Positions 18,716 through 29,450 of a stretch of 64,000 nt of DNA are shown here, piece by piece. The stretch spans positions 5,022,001 to 5,086,000 of the forward strand of contig NZ_CP043318.1 in assembly GCF_001984825.2 (NCBI RefSeq), in the 5' to 3' direction. The notes under the pieces were generated by a model, which saw only the letters and a program-made list of their open reading frames with translations, was not told where the DNA came from and did not search any database. The stretch's first letter is position 1. Each line of letters begins with the position of its first letter. Made by a program: the position numbers and the translations under genes. The DNA is from Enterobacter chengduensis (GTDB taxonomy: Bacteria > Pseudomonadota > Gammaproteobacteria > Enterobacterales > Enterobacteriaceae).

Positions 18716-20125
18716 ATGTCCGCTGAACACGTTTTGACGATGCTGAACGAACATGAAGTGAAGTTTGTTGATCTGCGCTTCACCGATACCAAAGGTAAAG
18801 AACAGCACGTCACAATCCCTGCTCATCAGGTGAACGCCGAATTCTTCGAAGAAGGCAAAATGTTTGACGGCTCCTCCATTGGCGGCTGGAAAGGCATCAA
18901 CGAATCCGACATGGTTCTGATGCCAGATGCAACCACCGCGGTCATTGATCCGTTCTTCGAAGAACCTACCCTGATCATCCGTTGCGACATCCTCGAGCCA
19001 GGCACGCTGCAGGGCTACGACCGCGACCCACGTTCTATCGCTAAACGCGCTGAAGAGTACCTGCGTTCTACCGGCATCGCGGACACCGTGCTGTTCGGGC
19101 CAGAGCCAGAGTTCTTCCTGTTCGATGATATCCGTTTCGGTGCCTCTATTTCTGGCTCCCACGTGGCTATCGACGACATCGAAGGTGCATGGAACTCCTC
19201 CACCAAATACGAAGGCGGTAACAAAGGTCACCGTCCGGGCGTGAAAGGCGGTTACTTCCCGGTTCCTCCGGTCGATTCCGCACAGGACATTCGTTCCACC
19301 ATGTGTCTGGTGATGGAAGAGATGGGCCTGGTGGTTGAAGCTCACCACCACGAAGTGGCGACTGCGGGTCAGAACGAAGTGGCTACCCGCTTCAACACCA
19401 TGACCAAAAAAGCGGACGAAATTCAGATCTACAAATACGTTGTGCATAACGTTGCGCACCGTTTCGGTAAAACCGCGACCTTCATGCCAAAACCGATGTT
19501 TGGCGACAACGGTTCCGGTATGCACTGCCACATGTCTCTGTCCAAGAACGGCACTAACCTGTTCTCTGGCGACAAATATGCCGGTCTGTCCGAGCAGGCG
19601 CTGTACTACATCGGTGGCGTTATCAAACACGCTAAAGCGATCAACGCCCTGGCGAACCCAACCACTAACTCCTACAAGCGTCTGGTCCCGGGCTACGAAG
19701 CGCCAGTCATGCTGGCCTACTCTGCGCGTAACCGTTCTGCTTCTATCCGTATCCCGGTGGTGGCATCTCCTAAAGCGCGTCGTATTGAAGTTCGCTTCCC
19801 GGACCCAGCGGCTAACCCATACCTGTGCTTCGCCGCACTGCTGATGGCCGGTCTGGACGGTATCAAGAACAAGATCCACCCGGGCGAAGCGATGGACAAA
19901 AACCTGTACGACCTGCCGCCAGAAGAAGCGAAAGAGATCCCACAGGTTGCTGGCTCTCTGGAAGAAGCCCTGCAGGCGCTGGACGCAGACCGCGAGTTCC
20001 TGACCGCGGGCGGCGTGTTCACTGACGACGCTATCGATGCTTACATCGCCCTGCGTACCGAAGAGAACGACCGCGTGCGTATGACTCCGCATCCGGTTGA
20101 GTTCGAACTGTACTACAGCGTTTAA
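18716..20125 (+). CDS. glnA: Type I glutamine synthetase
   Basis: This 469-residue dodecameric enzyme makes glutamine from glutamate, ammonia and ATP. Signatures are [17 protein letters not shown] (beta-grasp), the [11 protein letters not shown] metal-binding block, [16 protein letters not shown], and the adenylylation site Tyr in [12 protein letters not shown], so activity is tunable by GlnE. A ribosome site, TCTGGAGAG, precedes the ATG. Transcription is from glnAp1 (CRP) and glnAp2 (sigma-54, NtrC). A terminator follows, but glnL-glnG is also expected to receive readthrough, as in E. coli. Confidence 0.98.
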   Translation: MSAEHVLTMLNEHEVKFVDLRFTDTKGKEQHVTIPAHQVNAEFFEEGKMFDGSSIGGWKGINESDMVLMPDATTAVIDPFFEEPTLIIRCDILEPGTLQGYDRDPRSIAKRAEEYLRSTGIADTVLFGPEPEFFLFDDIRFGASISGSHVAIDDIEGAWNSSTKYEGGNKGHRPGVKGGYFPVPPVDSAQDIRSTMCLVMEEMGLVVEAHHHEVATAGQNEVATRFNTMTKKADEIQIYKYVVHNVAHRFGKTATFMPKPMFGDNGSGMHCHMSLSKNGTNLFSGDKYAGLSEQALYYIGGVIKHAKAINALANPTTNSYKRLVPGYEAPVMLAYSARNRSASIRIPVVASPKARRIEVRFPDPAANPYLCFAALLMAGLDGIKNKIHPGEAMDKNLYDLPPEEAKEIPQVAGSLEEALQALDADREFLTAGGVFTDDAIDAYIALRTEENDRVRMTPHPVEFELYYSV

Positions 20126-20182
20126 TTAAGTTGTTTTACCCGGCGTGACACGCGCCGGGAGTAGTTGCCGTGGAAACTTTTA

Positions 20183-20206
20183 GCCCATCTCCGGATGGGC
20201 TTTTTT
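20183..20206 (+). terminator. Terminator after glnA
   Basis: The stem GCCCATC / GATGGGC (20183-20189 with 20194-20200) is followed by T6. It partly separates glnA from glnLG. Confidence 0.88.
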
Positions 20207-20256
20207 CTCCACCAACAACCTGATCTCACGCGCTTTTTACGCCGAAAACGCTATAC

Positions 20257-20273
20257 TGCACTAAATTAGTGCA
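20257..20273 (+). promoter_or_regulatory. NtrC site at the glnL promoter
   Basis: TGCACTAAATTAGTGCA is a perfect dyad 23 bases before the glnL ATG. At this position in E. coli NtrC represses glnLp. Confidence 0.85.
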
Positions 20274-20295
20274 AACGACTCCAGGAGACTGCTGA

Positions 20296-21345
20296 ATGGC
20301 AACTGGCACGCTGCCCGATGCTGGGCAGATCCTCAATTCTTTGATTAACAGCATCTTGCTGGTCGATGACGAGCTGGCCGTTCATTACGCCAACCCGGCG
20401 GCGCAGCAGCTGCTCGCCCAAAGCGCACGCAAACTGTTCGGCACCCCGCTTCCTGAACTCCTGAGCTATTTTTCGCTGAATATTGGCCTGATGCAGGAAA
20501 GTTTGCAGGCCGGCCAGGGGTTTACCGATAACGAAGTGACGCTGGTGATCGACGGGCGCTCGCACATTCTGTCGCTGACCGCGCAGCGTCTTCCTGAAGG
20601 GCTGATCCTGCTGGAAATGGCGCCGATGGATAATCAGCGTCGACTGAGCCAGGAGCAGCTTCAGCATGCGCAGCAAATTGCCGCCCGTGACCTGGTGCGC
20701 GGTCTGGCGCATGAAATCAAAAACCCGCTGGGTGGGTTACGCGGCGCGGCGCAGCTGCTGACCAAGGCGCTCCCCGACCCCGCGCTGGCGGAGTACACCA
20801 ACGTCATCATTGAGCAGGCGGACCGTCTGCGGAATCTGGTAGACCGCCTTCTCGGGCCGCAGCAGCCGGGAATGCACGTCACGGAAAGCATTCATAAGGT
20901 GGCTGAACGGGTGGTGAAGCTCGTCTCAATGGAGCTGCCGGAGAACGTCACGCTGGTACGTGATTACGACCCCAGCCTGCCGGAACTGGCCCATGACCCG
21001 GACCAGATTGAGCAGGTCCTGTTGAATATTGTGCGCAACGCCCTGCAGGCGCTGGGGCCCGACGGGGGCGAGATTATTTTACGCACCCGTACCGCCTTCC
21101 AGCTCACGTTACACGGCGTCCGCTACCGGCTGGCGGCCCGCATCGACGTCGAGGATAACGGGCCCGGCATTCCATCGCATCTTCAGGACACTCTGTTCTA
21201 CCCGATGGTCAGCGGTCGCGAAGGCGGGACAGGCCTGGGCTTATCCATTGCCCGCAGTTTGATCGATCAACACTCCGGGAAAATTGAATTTACCAGTTGG
21301 CCGGGACATACCGAGTTTTCGGTCTTCCTGCCGATTAAAAAATAA
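20296..21345 (+). CDS. glnL: Nitrogen sensor kinase/phosphatase NtrB
   Basis: This 349-residue soluble histidine kinase has an N-terminal PAS domain (about residues 10-110), a phospho-acceptor His139 in [14 protein letters not shown], an N-box in the [15 protein letters not shown] stretch and G boxes DNGPGIP and [10 protein letters not shown]. It phosphorylates NtrC when PII is uridylylated and acts as a phosphatase when bound by PII. It ends 11 bases before glnG, so the pair is co-transcribed. Confidence 0.97.
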   Translation: MATGTLPDAGQILNSLINSILLVDDELAVHYANPAAQQLLAQSARKLFGTPLPELLSYFSLNIGLMQESLQAGQGFTDNEVTLVIDGRSHILSLTAQRLPEGLILLEMAPMDNQRRLSQEQLQHAQQIAARDLVRGLAHEIKNPLGGLRGAAQLLTKALPDPALAEYTNVIIEQADRLRNLVDRLLGPQQPGMHVTESIHKVAERVVKLVSMELPENVTLVRDYDPSLPELAHDPDQIEQVLLNIVRNALQALGPDGGEIILRTRTAFQLTLHGVRYRLAARIDVEDNGPGIPSHLQDTLFYPMVSGREGGTGLGLSIARSLIDQHSGKIEFTSWPGHTEFSVFLPIKK

Positions 21346-21356
21346 AGGTGACGTTT

Positions 21357-22769
21357 ATGCAACGAGGGATAGTCTGGGTAGTCGATGACGATAGCTCCAT
21401 CCGTTGGGTGCTTGAACGCGCGCTCACAGGGGCAGGATTAAGCTGCACGACGTTTGAGAGCGGCAGCGAAGTGCTCGACGCACTCACCACCAAAACGCCG
21501 GATGTTTTGCTTTCGGATATTCGCATGCCGGGCATGGACGGGCTGGCGCTGTTAAAGCAGATCAAACAACGCCACCCTATGCTTCCGGTCATCATAATGA
21601 CCGCGCACTCCGATCTGGATGCCGCAGTGAGCGCCTATCAGCAAGGGGCGTTCGATTACCTGCCCAAACCGTTTGATATCGACGAGGCGGTGGCGCTGGT
21701 TGAGCGCGCAATTAGCCATTATCAGGAGCAGCAACAGCCGCGCCACGCGCCCGATTTTGGGCCAACCACCGACATCATCGGCGAAGCGCCGGCGATGCAG
21801 GACGTGTTTCGCATTATTGGTCGCCTGTCCCGCTCGTCCATTAGCGTATTGATTAACGGTGAATCGGGGACCGGTAAAGAGCTTGTGGCGCATGCCCTGC
21901 ATCGCCACAGCCCGCGGGCAAAAGCGCCGTTTATCGCTCTGAATATGGCGGCGATCCCGAAGGATTTAATTGAGTCCGAGCTGTTCGGCCATGAAAAAGG
22001 GGCGTTTACCGGCGCGAATACCATTCGTCAGGGGCGCTTCGAACAGGCTGACGGAGGGACGCTGTTCCTGGATGAGATCGGCGATATGCCGCTGGATGTC
22101 CAGACCCGTCTGCTGCGCGTGCTGGCCGACGGGCAGTTTTATCGCGTGGGCGGCTACGCGCCGGTGAAGGTGGACGTGCGAATTATCGCCGCGACCCACC
22201 AGAACCTGGAGCAGCGCGTGCAGGAAGGTAAATTCCGCGAGGATTTATTCCATCGACTGAACGTCATCCGCGTCCATCTGCCGCCGCTGCGTGAACGTCG
22301 GGAAGATATTCCCCGCCTGGCGCGTCATTTCCTGCAGGTGGCCGCCCGCGAGCTGGGCGTGGAGGCCAAACAGCTTCACCCGGAAACCGATGCCGCCCTG
22401 ACGCGTCTGGCGTGGCCGGGCAACGTGCGCCAGCTGGAGAATACCTGCCGCTGGTTAACGGTGATGGCCGCCGGACAGGAAGTGCTGATTCAGGATTTAC
22501 CGGCCGAGCTGTTTGAAGCGACCGCGCCTGAGAGCAGTACCGGTCACGCGCTGCCGGACAGCTGGGCGACGCTGCTGGCGCAGTGGGCCGACCGTGCGCT
22601 GCGTTCCGGTCATCAAAACTTGTTGTCTGAAGCTCAGCCAGAGATGGAGCGTACGCTGTTAACTACCGCGCTTCGTCATACGCAGGGCCATAAGCAGGAA
22701 GCCGCTCGCCTGTTGGGATGGGGGCGTAATACCCTGACGCGCAAGCTTAAAGAGCTGGGAATGGAGTAG
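21357..22769 (+). CDS. glnG: Nitrogen response regulator NtrC
   Basis: This 470-residue sigma-54 activator has a receiver domain with phospho-Asp54 ([12 protein letters not shown]), a central AAA+ domain with Walker A GESGTGKE, the sigma-54-contacting GAFTGA loop and Walker [12 protein letters not shown], and a C-terminal Fis-type HTH ([21 protein letters not shown]). The ATG at 21357 is the family start; the GTG nine bases upstream would add three residues. It activates glnAp2 through the enhancers at 18491-18537. Confidence 0.97.
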   Translation: MQRGIVWVVDDDSSIRWVLERALTGAGLSCTTFESGSEVLDALTTKTPDVLLSDIRMPGMDGLALLKQIKQRHPMLPVIIMTAHSDLDAAVSAYQQGAFDYLPKPFDIDEAVALVERAISHYQEQQQPRHAPDFGPTTDIIGEAPAMQDVFRIIGRLSRSSISVLINGESGTGKELVAHALHRHSPRAKAPFIALNMAAIPKDLIESELFGHEKGAFTGANTIRQGRFEQADGGTLFLDEIGDMPLDVQTRLLRVLADGQFYRVGGYAPVKVDVRIIAATHQNLEQRVQEGKFREDLFHRLNVIRVHLPPLRERREDIPRLARHFLQVAARELGVEAKQLHPETDAALTRLAWPGNVRQLENTCRWLTVMAAGQEVLIQDLPAELFEATAPESSTGHALPDSWATLLAQWADRALRSGHQNLLSEAQPEMERTLLTTALRHTQGHKQEAARLLGWGRNTLTRKLKELGME

Positions 22770-22879
22770 TCCTACCCGAAGTGTAAAGGTTATTAATTGA
22801 GCGCAAATTGCCGTTATTTTGCGCTTTACTGTTGCGACGAGTTTTGTATGATCGTGCCCGGAAATTGGGGGTGAACATC

Positions 22880-22990
22880 ATGCTGGAAACAATCGTGAAT
22901 ATGCTCTCTAGCGGAGCCGCTGAAAGCCACACGCCACAAACCGCCGTTGCGGCTATGCTGTGCGCGGCGCTGGTTGGGCTGTTTAGCTAG
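22880..22990 (+). CDS. yshB: Small protein YshB
   Basis: This 36-residue ORF has the same length and plan as E. coli YshB: MLETIVNMLSSG, then SHTPQTAVAA, then a short hydrophobic C-terminus ending LVGLFS. A GGGGGTG ribosome site precedes the ATG. In Salmonella YshB has been linked to intracellular survival; its molecular function is unknown. It lies between glnG and hemN, as in E. coli. Short enough to be missed by gene finders. Confidence 0.85.
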   Translation: MLETIVNMLSSGAAESHTPQTAVAAMLCAALVGLFS

Positions 22991-23006
22991 CGAGTTGAAC
23001 GTAAAA

Positions 23007-23034
23007 GCCGGGTGGCGGCTTCGCCTTACCCGGC
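23007..23034. repeat. REP element
   Basis: GCCGGGTGGCGGCTTCGCC followed by TTACCCGGC is the classic enterobacterial REP palindrome; it lies between yshB and the 3' end of hemN. Confidence 0.88.
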
Positions 23035-23062
23035 CTACGTTTAGTGCTTTTGGCAATGCACC

Positions 23063-24436
23063 TTAAATCACCCGCGAGAACTGCTGTAAACGGGCTTTCT
23101 GGCGCAGATACGCATCAAAGCACATGCAGATATTCCGGATCAACAGACGCCCCTTCGGCGTGACCTCAATCGCGCTCTCCGACACATCCACCAGCCCATC
23201 TTTCGCCAGGGGCGCAATCAGCTTCAGGTCTTCCGCAAAGTAATCGTTGAAGTGCAGACCCCACTGCGACTCAATGTCGCCGAAATCGAGACGGAAGTTG
23301 CAGATAAGCGCTTTAATCACATCACGACGGATGCAGTCGTCGCGCGTGAGCGCAATGCCGCGCCACAGCGCGTTGCCCGTTTCATCGACCTGCTGATAGT
23401 AAAGCTTCAGCTCTTTCTGGTTCTGCGCGTAGCAGTCGCCGATCATGCTGATAGCGGAGACGCCCATCCCCAGCAAATCGGTATCGCCCTGGGTGGTGTA
23501 GCCCTGGAAGTTACGGTGCAGAACGCCTTCGCGCTGGGCGATGGCCAGTTCGTCATCCGGACGAGCAAAGTGATCCATACCGATAAACTGATAGCCGGTC
23601 TCGGTCAGCGAAGTAATGGTTTCCTGCAGGATATCCAGCTTCTGCTGGGCTGAAGGCAGATCCGCATCTTTAATTTTGCGCTGGGCGGCGAAGAGCGTCG
23701 GCAGATGGGCGTAGTTAAAGACGCTCAGGCGGTCCGGGTTGAGTTCGGCCACGCGCTTCAGCGTGAAGGCGAAGCTTTCCGGCGTTTGCTTTGGCAGGCC
23801 GTAAATCAGGTCAATATTGGTTGAGGTGAAGCCAATCTCACGCGCGTGGTTGAGTAAGGCAAAGATAAATTCTTCGTCCTGCTCGCGGTTCACCAGACGC
23901 TGAACCTCTTTATTGAAATCCTGCACGCCCATGCTCAGGCGGTTGAAGCCTTCGGCGCGTAAGTGATCCAGTACATCCAGCTCGATTTCACGCGGATCGA
24001 CTTCGATCGAGATTTCAGCGTCGGCGTTAAAGTTGAAATTGCCGCGCAGCAGGGTCATCAGGCGGCTTATTTGCGCTTTATTCAGATAGGTTGGCGTGCC
24101 GCCGCCCCAGTGAAGCTGGCTGACGTGACGGCCAGCAAAAAGCGGCGCGCGATGCACAATTTCCTGTTCGAGCGCATCAAGATACTGGTCGGCTTTATGC
24201 TGCTGACGGGTAACGATTTTATTGCAGCCGCAGAAGTAGCAAAGCTTGTGGCAGAACGGAATATGGACGTAGAGGGACAGCGGACGCTCAGGATAGCGCG
24301 CGACGGCCTGCTGAAAATCCCCTTCGCCGAAGGCATCGGAGAACTCCAGCGCGGTGGGGTATGACGTATAGCGCGGCCCGGAATAGTTATATTTCTGGAT
24401 TAGGGCCAAATCCCAGTCGATAGTTGGTGCTGACAT
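23063..24436 (-). CDS. hemN: Oxygen-independent coproporphyrinogen III oxidase
   Basis: This 457-residue radical-SAM enzyme decarboxylates coproporphyrinogen III to protoporphyrinogen IX under anoxic conditions. The iron-sulfur cluster motif CxxxCxxC is Cys62, Cys66 and Cys69 in FCHKLCYFCGC. LHWGGGTPTYL binds SAM, and the HemN C-terminal domain ends LRQKARLQQFSRVI. The ATG at 24436 has a strong GGAAGGAG site; an upstream in-frame ATG would add residues not seen in the family. It follows the small ORF at 24439-24621 by 2 bases. Confidence 0.97.
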   Translation of the reverse strand: MSAPTIDWDLALIQKYNYSGPRYTSYPTALEFSDAFGEGDFQQAVARYPERPLSLYVHIPFCHKLCYFCGCNKIVTRQQHKADQYLDALEQEIVHRAPLFAGRHVSQLHWGGGTPTYLNKAQISRLMTLLRGNFNFNADAEISIEVDPREIELDVLDHLRAEGFNRLSMGVQDFNKEVQRLVNREQDEEFIFALLNHAREIGFTSTNIDLIYGLPKQTPESFAFTLKRVAELNPDRLSVFNYAHLPTLFAAQRKIKDADLPSAQQKLDILQETITSLTETGYQFIGMDHFARPDDELAIAQREGVLHRNFQGYTTQGDTDLLGMGVSAISMIGDCYAQNQKELKLYYQQVDETGNALWRGIALTRDDCIRRDVIKALICNFRLDFGDIESQWGLHFNDYFAEDLKLIAPLAKDGLVDVSESAIEVTPKGRLLIRNICMCFDAYLRQKARLQQFSRVI

Positions 24437-24438
24437 GC

Positions 24439-24621
24439 TCACTCCTTCCGTTGGTGTCGCGTTCGTATACGGCGGCCCGTTCTGGCCCCGTTGCGGGCCA
24501 TCATTCGGGTGCGCAGCCACTTCTGTCGCCGCGACAACCGCCGTAGTTTAACGAATAACCACACCAGATAACATATAACCGGAAGGGTTATAAGCAGGAC
24601 TATCGTGCCTGCCGGGTGCAA
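24439..24621 (-). CDS. Unnamed 60-residue single-span membrane protein between yihI and hemN
   Basis: No ATG is available; the frame begins with TTG at 24621, 3 bases after the yihI stop, and a GGTGGA that could act as a ribosome site lies inside the end of yihI. The product has one hydrophobic helix at about residues 6-25, then a very basic tail with about 17 Arg/Lys in 35 residues (RRLSRRQKWLRTRMMARNG). It fills the yihI-hemN gap exactly and stops 2 bases before the hemN start. In Vibrio and Shewanella a DUF2489-type membrane protein sits at this position, from memory; this may be its reduced form. Whether it is translated is not known. Confidence 0.45.
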   Translation of the reverse strand: MHPAGTIVLLITLPVICYLVWLFVKLRRLSRRQKWLRTRMMARNGARTGRRIRTRHQRKE

Positions 24622-24624
24622 ATG

Positions 24625-25140
24625 TTAGTTTCCACCCTTCAGAAGACGCATCATATCTTCCTGCTTTTCGTCTTCTTCTTCATCTTCGTCATCGTCGTAT
24701 GACAGGCCCAGCTTCTGCATCAGTTCATCAATGCGGTCCAGTTTGGCATCCACCCATGACTGCTCTTCCGCGGTCAGGGTTTCACCCTCTTCAAGACGTT
24801 CCAGCAGCGCGTCCAGGCGCTCATCGTTCTCCAGCAAATCCAGCTCAGCCTGCGGTGAAAGCATAGGTTTCTCGCTCTTTGGTTTATGCTGCTTAGTGAC
24901 CGGGGTGTCTGTCACGCCCAGTGGAATGGGAGTTTTACTGCCGATACGAGGGTCTTTCTGCTGTTTACCTTTTGCAGAAGCACCCGCTGCACCACCACCG
25001 TTGGCACGGCTACCCGCAGCATGACCGCGATGTTTTTTGTCGCGTTTGCGATCGCGCGCTTCCTGGTTCAGTTCTTCGCGCGTTTTGCGGCGTGCTTTTG
25101 CAGGGCGTTTCGCACCCGCAGCGGAGGTTGGTTTTTTCAT
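24625..25140 (-). CDS. yihI: Der GTPase-activating protein YihI
   Basis: This 171-residue protein stimulates the GTPase of Der (EngA) and so modulates 50S ribosome assembly. The N-terminal half is very basic and disordered ([20 protein letters not shown]), with a conserved GSKTPIPLG motif at about residue 68. The C-terminal half is acidic and helical, ending [19 protein letters not shown]. This basic-then-acidic layout is typical. CsrC lies upstream in the same direction. Confidence 0.93.
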   Translation of the reverse strand: MKKPTSAAGAKRPAKARRKTREELNQEARDRKRDKKHRGHAAGSRANGGGAAGASAKGKQQKDPRIGSKTPIPLGVTDTPVTKQHKPKSEKPMLSPQAELDLLENDERLDALLERLEEGETLTAEEQSWVDAKLDRIDELMQKLGLSYDDDEDEEEDEKQEDMMRLLKGGN

Positions 25141-25209
25141 GATGTTTTATCTTTAAGCCGTTTTATTCAGTATAGAATTGCGGCGAAATCTAGCAGAAAG
25201 CAAGCAAAG

Positions 25210-25452
25210 AAAAAAGGCGACAGAGCAATCTGTCGCCTTTTTTCCTGACTCACAACCCTTAGCGGGTCAGACATTCCGTGTTTGCCAACAACAAACCCTG
25301 TTTATCCCTTGGCTAATACCGTCCGTGATACGGTTCCATTTCCTGTTAACACGCCTCCAGGCGCTGGTCATCCTGACAATCCTGCGTCTTCGCCTCCTGG
25401 CGCTCCTGACCCTAATCCTTAAGTCGATATCCTGTTGGCTTCCTCGCCCTGA
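25210..25452 (-). ncRNA. csrC: CsrC regulatory RNA
   Basis: On the minus strand this region carries about 14 GGA motifs, many as AGGA in predicted loops (for example CAGGAGCGCCAGGAGGCGAA), the binding motif of CsrA. It ends in a strong terminator (AAGGCGACAGA / TCTGTCGCC then T-run near 25210). CsrC sits between yihI and engB in E. coli, in the same orientation, and the GGA-rich blocks and terminator match it by eye. It sequesters CsrA and so controls carbon flux, motility and biofilm. The 5' end near 25452 is an estimate from alignment with the E. coli start, and the middle has diverged. Confidence 0.85.
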
Positions 25453-25717
25453 CGCACACTTTACCTTGTTCCGTTAAACTAACAAGCAACGAAACGGTAC
25501 AAAAAGAGATTTTCAGACAATTACCCAGAAATAAGCTTATGATTTAAAACAGTTTGACTTTTTTTACACCTGCGAATTCTCTTAAATCTCCCATAGCATC
25601 ACTGGCCGATCTCTTACACCGCCTGTGGCATTCGCCTACAGGTCATAGTAATCAGAAAAGCCTTTTGCCTGCATTCGGGTATAATCCCCTTCAGATTACG
25701 ATTTTGGAGACGACCAC

Positions 25718-26347
25718 GTGACTACCTGGAACTACCAACAGACGCATTTTGTCACCAGTGCGCCCGATATTCGCCACCTTCCTTCCGATACCGGTATTGA
25801 AGTGGCCTTTGCTGGCCGCTCGAATGCGGGAAAATCCAGCGCCCTGAATACGCTGACCAATCAGAAGAGCCTGGCGCGTACCTCAAAAACACCTGGCCGT
25901 ACCCAGCTGATCAACCTGTTTGAAGTCGCAGAGGGCAAACGCCTGGTCGACTTACCGGGATACGGTTACGCGCAGGTACCGGAAGAGATGAAAATCAAGT
26001 GGCAGCGTGCGCTGGGTGAATACCTGGAAAAACGTCTGTGCCTGAAAGGTCTGGTCGTGCTGATGGACATTCGCCATCCCCTGAAAGATCTGGATCAGCA
26101 GATGATCGACTGGGCAGTAGCGAGCAATATCGCCGTGCTGGTGCTGCTGACAAAAGCCGATAAGCTGGCAAGCGGCGCGCGTAAAGCGCAGGTGAATATG
26201 GTTCGCGAAGCGGTGCTGGCGTTCAACGGTGATGTACAGGTTGAGCCATTCTCCTCGCTGAAAAAACAGGGCGTGGACAAGCTGCGTCAGAAGCTCGACA
26301 CCTGGTTTAGCGAGCTGGAACCCGCGACGGAAGCGGAAGAAGAGTAA
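25718..26347 (+). CDS. engB: Ribosome-biogenesis GTPase EngB/YihA
   Basis: This 209-residue essential TrmE-Era-EngA-type GTPase is needed for 50S maturation and cell division. G1 is GRSNAGKSS at residues 33-41, G3 DLPGYGYAQ, and G4 TKADK. Its start codon is GTG at 25718, with GGAGACGACCAC upstream giving the ribosome site. It is divergent from CsrC and yihI and convergent with Spot 42 and polA. Confidence 0.96.
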   Translation: MTTWNYQQTHFVTSAPDIRHLPSDTGIEVAFAGRSNAGKSSALNTLTNQKSLARTSKTPGRTQLINLFEVAEGKRLVDLPGYGYAQVPEEMKIKWQRALGEYLEKRLCLKGLVVLMDIRHPLKDLDQQMIDWAVASNIAVLVLLTKADKLASGARKAQVNMVREAVLAFNGDVQVEPFSSLKKQGVDKLRQKLDTWFSELEPATEAEEE

Positions 26348-26354
26348 TACCGAG

Positions 26355-26378
26355 CGCGGCGATGGCCGCGTTTTTTTT
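26355..26378 (+). terminator. Terminator after engB
   Basis: The stem CGCGGC / GCCGCG (26355-26360 with 26365-26370) is followed by T8. Confidence 0.88.
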
Positions 26379-26398
26379 GCCTGAATTTTCTTTGCCGC

Positions 26399-26509
26399 AA
26401 TAAAAAACGCCCCAGTCATTACTGACTGGGGCGGCTAAAATATTCAGCCAAATCCGATTACGTGAAGTAAAAGGTCTGAAAGATAGAACATCTTACCTCT
26501 GTACCCTAC
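26399..26509 (-). ncRNA. spf: Spot 42 regulatory RNA
   Basis: The minus strand begins GTAGGGTACAGAGGTAAGAT and ends in a terminator (GCCCCAGTCA / TGACTGGGGC then T6), matching E. coli Spot 42 nearly base for base over about 110 nt. It is an Hfq-dependent RNA that represses secondary carbon genes such as galK and is itself repressed by cAMP-CRP. Its place downstream of polA, convergent with engB, is the E. coli arrangement. Confidence 0.95.
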
Positions 26510-26657
26510 GCCGATAACTCTACCCCTTTTTGTGCTGCAGAAAAAGCACTTTTTGTAGTTTTTTTTCATTCTTTACATAGGGAATTCTAATGATCGTCAC
26601 AAAACGCGCGTTCTTATGTTGCAAACTTACATAAAAAGCGCGTTATGCGAATAACCG

Positions 26658-29450
26658 TTAGTGAGCCTGATCCCAGTTCTCACCACTTCCGACTTCCACC
26701 AGCAACGGCACGTCAAGCGTCATGCTGCTTTCCATCAGTTCATGGATCTTCTTCGACACGGCGTCGAGGTCGTCTTTGTGCACTTCAAACACCAGTTCAT
26801 CGTGTACCTGCATGATCATTTTCACGCGAGGCTTCTCTTTTTCAAGCCAGGCATCGACGGCGATCATCGCACGCTTAATGATGTCCGCCGCGGTACCCTG
26901 CATCGGGGCGTTGATCGCCGCTCGCTCTGCGCCAGCGCGGCGCGCCGCGTTGCTGGATTTGATGTCCGGTAAGTAGAGACGGCGGCCATCCAGCGTTTCG
27001 ACGTAGCCTTTTTCCTTCGCCTGCGCGCGGGTGCGCTCCATGTATTCCAGAACGCCCGGATAGCGCTCGAAGTAGAGATCCATGTACTTCTGGGATTCTT
27101 TACGCGGAATGTTGAGCTGGCGTGAAAGGCCGAAAGCACTCATGCCGTAAATCAGACCGAAGTTGATCGCCTTCGCGCTGCGGCGCTGTTCGTTGGTCAC
27201 GCTGTCCAGCGGCAAGCCGAAGACTTCCGCTGCGGTTGCCCGGTGGATATCCTTCCCTTCGGCAAACGCGGTCAGCAGGCCTTTGTCGCGCGAAAGGTGC
27301 GCCATAATGCGCAGTTCGATTTGCGAGTAGTCCGCAGAGACAATCAGGTAATCCTCTGGAGCGATGAAAGCCTGGCGAATACGGCGGCCTTCTTCATTAC
27401 GTACCGGGATGTTCTGCAGGTTGGGGTCCGTTGACGAGAGACGACCGGTCGCCGCGACAGCCTGATGATACGACGTGTGCACGCGACCCGTTTTCGGGTT
27501 GATCATCAGCGGGAGCTTGTCGGTATAGGTCGACTTCAGCTTCGCGAGACCACGGTACTGCAGAATCACTTTTGGCAGCGGGTAATCCAGCGCCAGCTCT
27601 TCCAGCACCTCTTCAGAGGTTGACGGCGCGCCGCCAGGGGTTTTCTTCAGCGGCTTGATGCCCTGTTTTTCAAACAGAATGGTTTGCAGCTGCTTCGGTG
27701 AAGAGAGGTTAAACGGCTCGCCTGCCAGTTCGTGCGCCTTTTGCTCAAGCTCGGTCAGACGCTGCGCCAGCTCCCCGGAGTGGTTATGCAGGACCGTTGG
27801 GTCGATTTTCACGCCGTTGCGTTCAATGCGGGACAGCACCGGTACCAGCGGCATCTCGACATGCTGGAACACATTCAGCGGCCCCTCCTGCTTCTGCAGT
27901 TTTGGCCACATCTTCAGGTGCAGCTGCAGCGTAACGTCGGCGTCTTCCGCCGCGTAGCGCCCCGCCTCTTCAAGAGCAATCTGGTTAAAGGTGAGCTGAT
28001 TTTTCCCTTTACCGGCAATCTCTTCAAAGGTGATGGTTTTGTGCTTCAGCCAGCGGTCAGATAAGGAATCCATATCATGTCGGCCCGCGACGCTGTCCAG
28101 AATGTAGGATTCGAGCATGGTGTCGAAGGCGATCCCGCGCAGTTCAATACCGTAGTTTTGCAGAATACCGCGGTCGTACTTGAGGTTTTGCCCCACCTTG
28201 AGCGCCTTTTCGTCTTCCAGGATCGGCTTGAGCAGCTCAAGCACGCGTTCACGAGAGATCTGCTCCGGCGCGTCCAGGTAATCGTGCGCTACGGGAACGT
28301 AGGCGGCCATACCCGGCTCTGTCGCAAACGACAGGCCAACCATATTGGCAGAAATGTTATCGAGACTGTCCGTTTCGGTATCAAAGGCAAAAACCGGTGC
28401 TTTTTTTAGCTTCTCGATCCAGGCGACCAGCTGTGACTCTTCAAGAAGGGTTTCGTAGTTGTCGAAAGAGAGCGTCGCAGCTTCTTCTTCCACCTGCTCT
28501 TCAGCATCAACGACGATCGTCTCCTTCGGCTTTGCAGCAGGTTTGGCCCCTTTTGCCTGTAGCCATTTACCGGCCTCCACGTCAGTGATCCAGCGCTTAA
28601 ATTCGTATTTTTTAAACAGGGTCAGCAGATCGTCCGCAGAAGGCTGCTGTACTTCAAGCTGCTCACAGCCCAGCTCGAGTTCGACATCGGTTTTGATGGT
28701 GGCCAGCTGATAGGAGAGATAAGCCACCTCTTTGTTATCGACAAGTTTTCCGGCCATGGTTTTTGCGCCACGGAAGGAGAGCCCGGCGATTTTGTCTGAT
28801 TCAGCGTAGAGCGTATCCAGTCCGCCCAGCCCCTGAAGCAGCGCCTGCGCGGTTTTTTCACCAACGCCAGGGACACCCGGAATGTTATCCGAAGAGTCGC
28901 CCATCAATGCGAGGAAGTCGATAATCAGCTCAGGCGGCACGCCATACTTAGCGACGACCTCTTCCGGCCCCAGAATGGTGTTGGTCATGGTGTTAATCAG
29001 GGTGATACCCGGCGTTACCAGCTGCGCCATATCTTTATCACCGGTGCTGATCAGCACGGGACGACCCATTTTTTCTGCCTCACGCGCCAGCGTGCCGATG
29101 ACGTCATCAGCTTCAACGCCAGAGACCGCCAGCAGCGGCAGCCCCATCGCTTTTACCATGGCATGCAGCGGCTCAATCTGCGCGCGCAGATCGTCAGGCA
29201 TTGGCGGACGGTGGGATTTGTAATGCTCGAACAGCTCGTCGCGGAACGTTTTGCCTTTTGCATCAAAAACGACTGCCGCATGGCTTGGCTGATACTGAAG
29301 GATCAGGCTACGCAGCATATTCAGCACGCCGTACATTGCGCCGGTCGGTTCCCCTGCGCTATTGGTCAGAGGAGGAAACGCATGATATGCCCGATACAGG
29401 TAAGAAGAGCCATCGACGAGAATAAGAGGGTTTTCTGGGATCTGAACCAT
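26658..29450 (-). CDS. polA: DNA polymerase I
   Basis: This 930-residue protein has three domains in order. The 5'-nuclease domain is at about 1-325 ([29 protein letters not shown]). The 3'-5' exonuclease is at about 326-520 ([12 protein letters not shown] with the metal-binding Asp and Glu). The polymerase domain has motif [14 protein letters not shown], motif [17 protein letters not shown] and motif [12 protein letters not shown]. All catalytic residues are intact. The start [19 protein letters not shown] at 29450 matches E. coli; an upstream in-frame ATG was not used. It lies upstream of spf and is divergent from yihG over a 440-base gap. Confidence 0.97.
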   Translation of the reverse strand: MVQIPENPLILVDGSSYLYRAYHAFPPLTNSAGEPTGAMYGVLNMLRSLILQYQPSHAAVVFDAKGKTFRDELFEHYKSHRPPMPDDLRAQIEPLHAMVKAMGLPLLAVSGVEADDVIGTLAREAEKMGRPVLISTGDKDMAQLVTPGITLINTMTNTILGPEEVVAKYGVPPELIIDFLALMGDSSDNIPGVPGVGEKTAQALLQGLGGLDTLYAESDKIAGLSFRGAKTMAGKLVDNKEVAYLSYQLATIKTDVELELGCEQLEVQQPSADDLLTLFKKYEFKRWITDVEAGKWLQAKGAKPAAKPKETIVVDAEEQVEEEAATLSFDNYETLLEESQLVAWIEKLKKAPVFAFDTETDSLDNISANMVGLSFATEPGMAAYVPVAHDYLDAPEQISRERVLELLKPILEDEKALKVGQNLKYDRGILQNYGIELRGIAFDTMLESYILDSVAGRHDMDSLSDRWLKHKTITFEEIAGKGKNQLTFNQIALEEAGRYAAEDADVTLQLHLKMWPKLQKQEGPLNVFQHVEMPLVPVLSRIERNGVKIDPTVLHNHSGELAQRLTELEQKAHELAGEPFNLSSPKQLQTILFEKQGIKPLKKTPGGAPSTSEEVLEELALDYPLPKVILQYRGLAKLKSTYTDKLPLMINPKTGRVHTSYHQAVAATGRLSSTDPNLQNIPVRNEEGRRIRQAFIAPEDYLIVSADYSQIELRIMAHLSRDKGLLTAFAEGKDIHRATAAEVFGLPLDSVTNEQRRSAKAINFGLIYGMSAFGLSRQLNIPRKESQKYMDLYFERYPGVLEYMERTRAQAKEKGYVETLDGRRLYLPDIKSSNAARRAGAERAAINAPMQGTAADIIKRAMIAVDAWLEKEKPRVKMIMQVHDELVFEVHKDDLDAVSKKIHELMESSMTLDVPLLVEVGSGENWDQAH

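Noticed and set aside
25178..25477. Open frame of 99 codons opposite CsrC
   Set aside because: It reads through the terminator and GGA-rich body of CsrC in antisense; composition is not protein-like.
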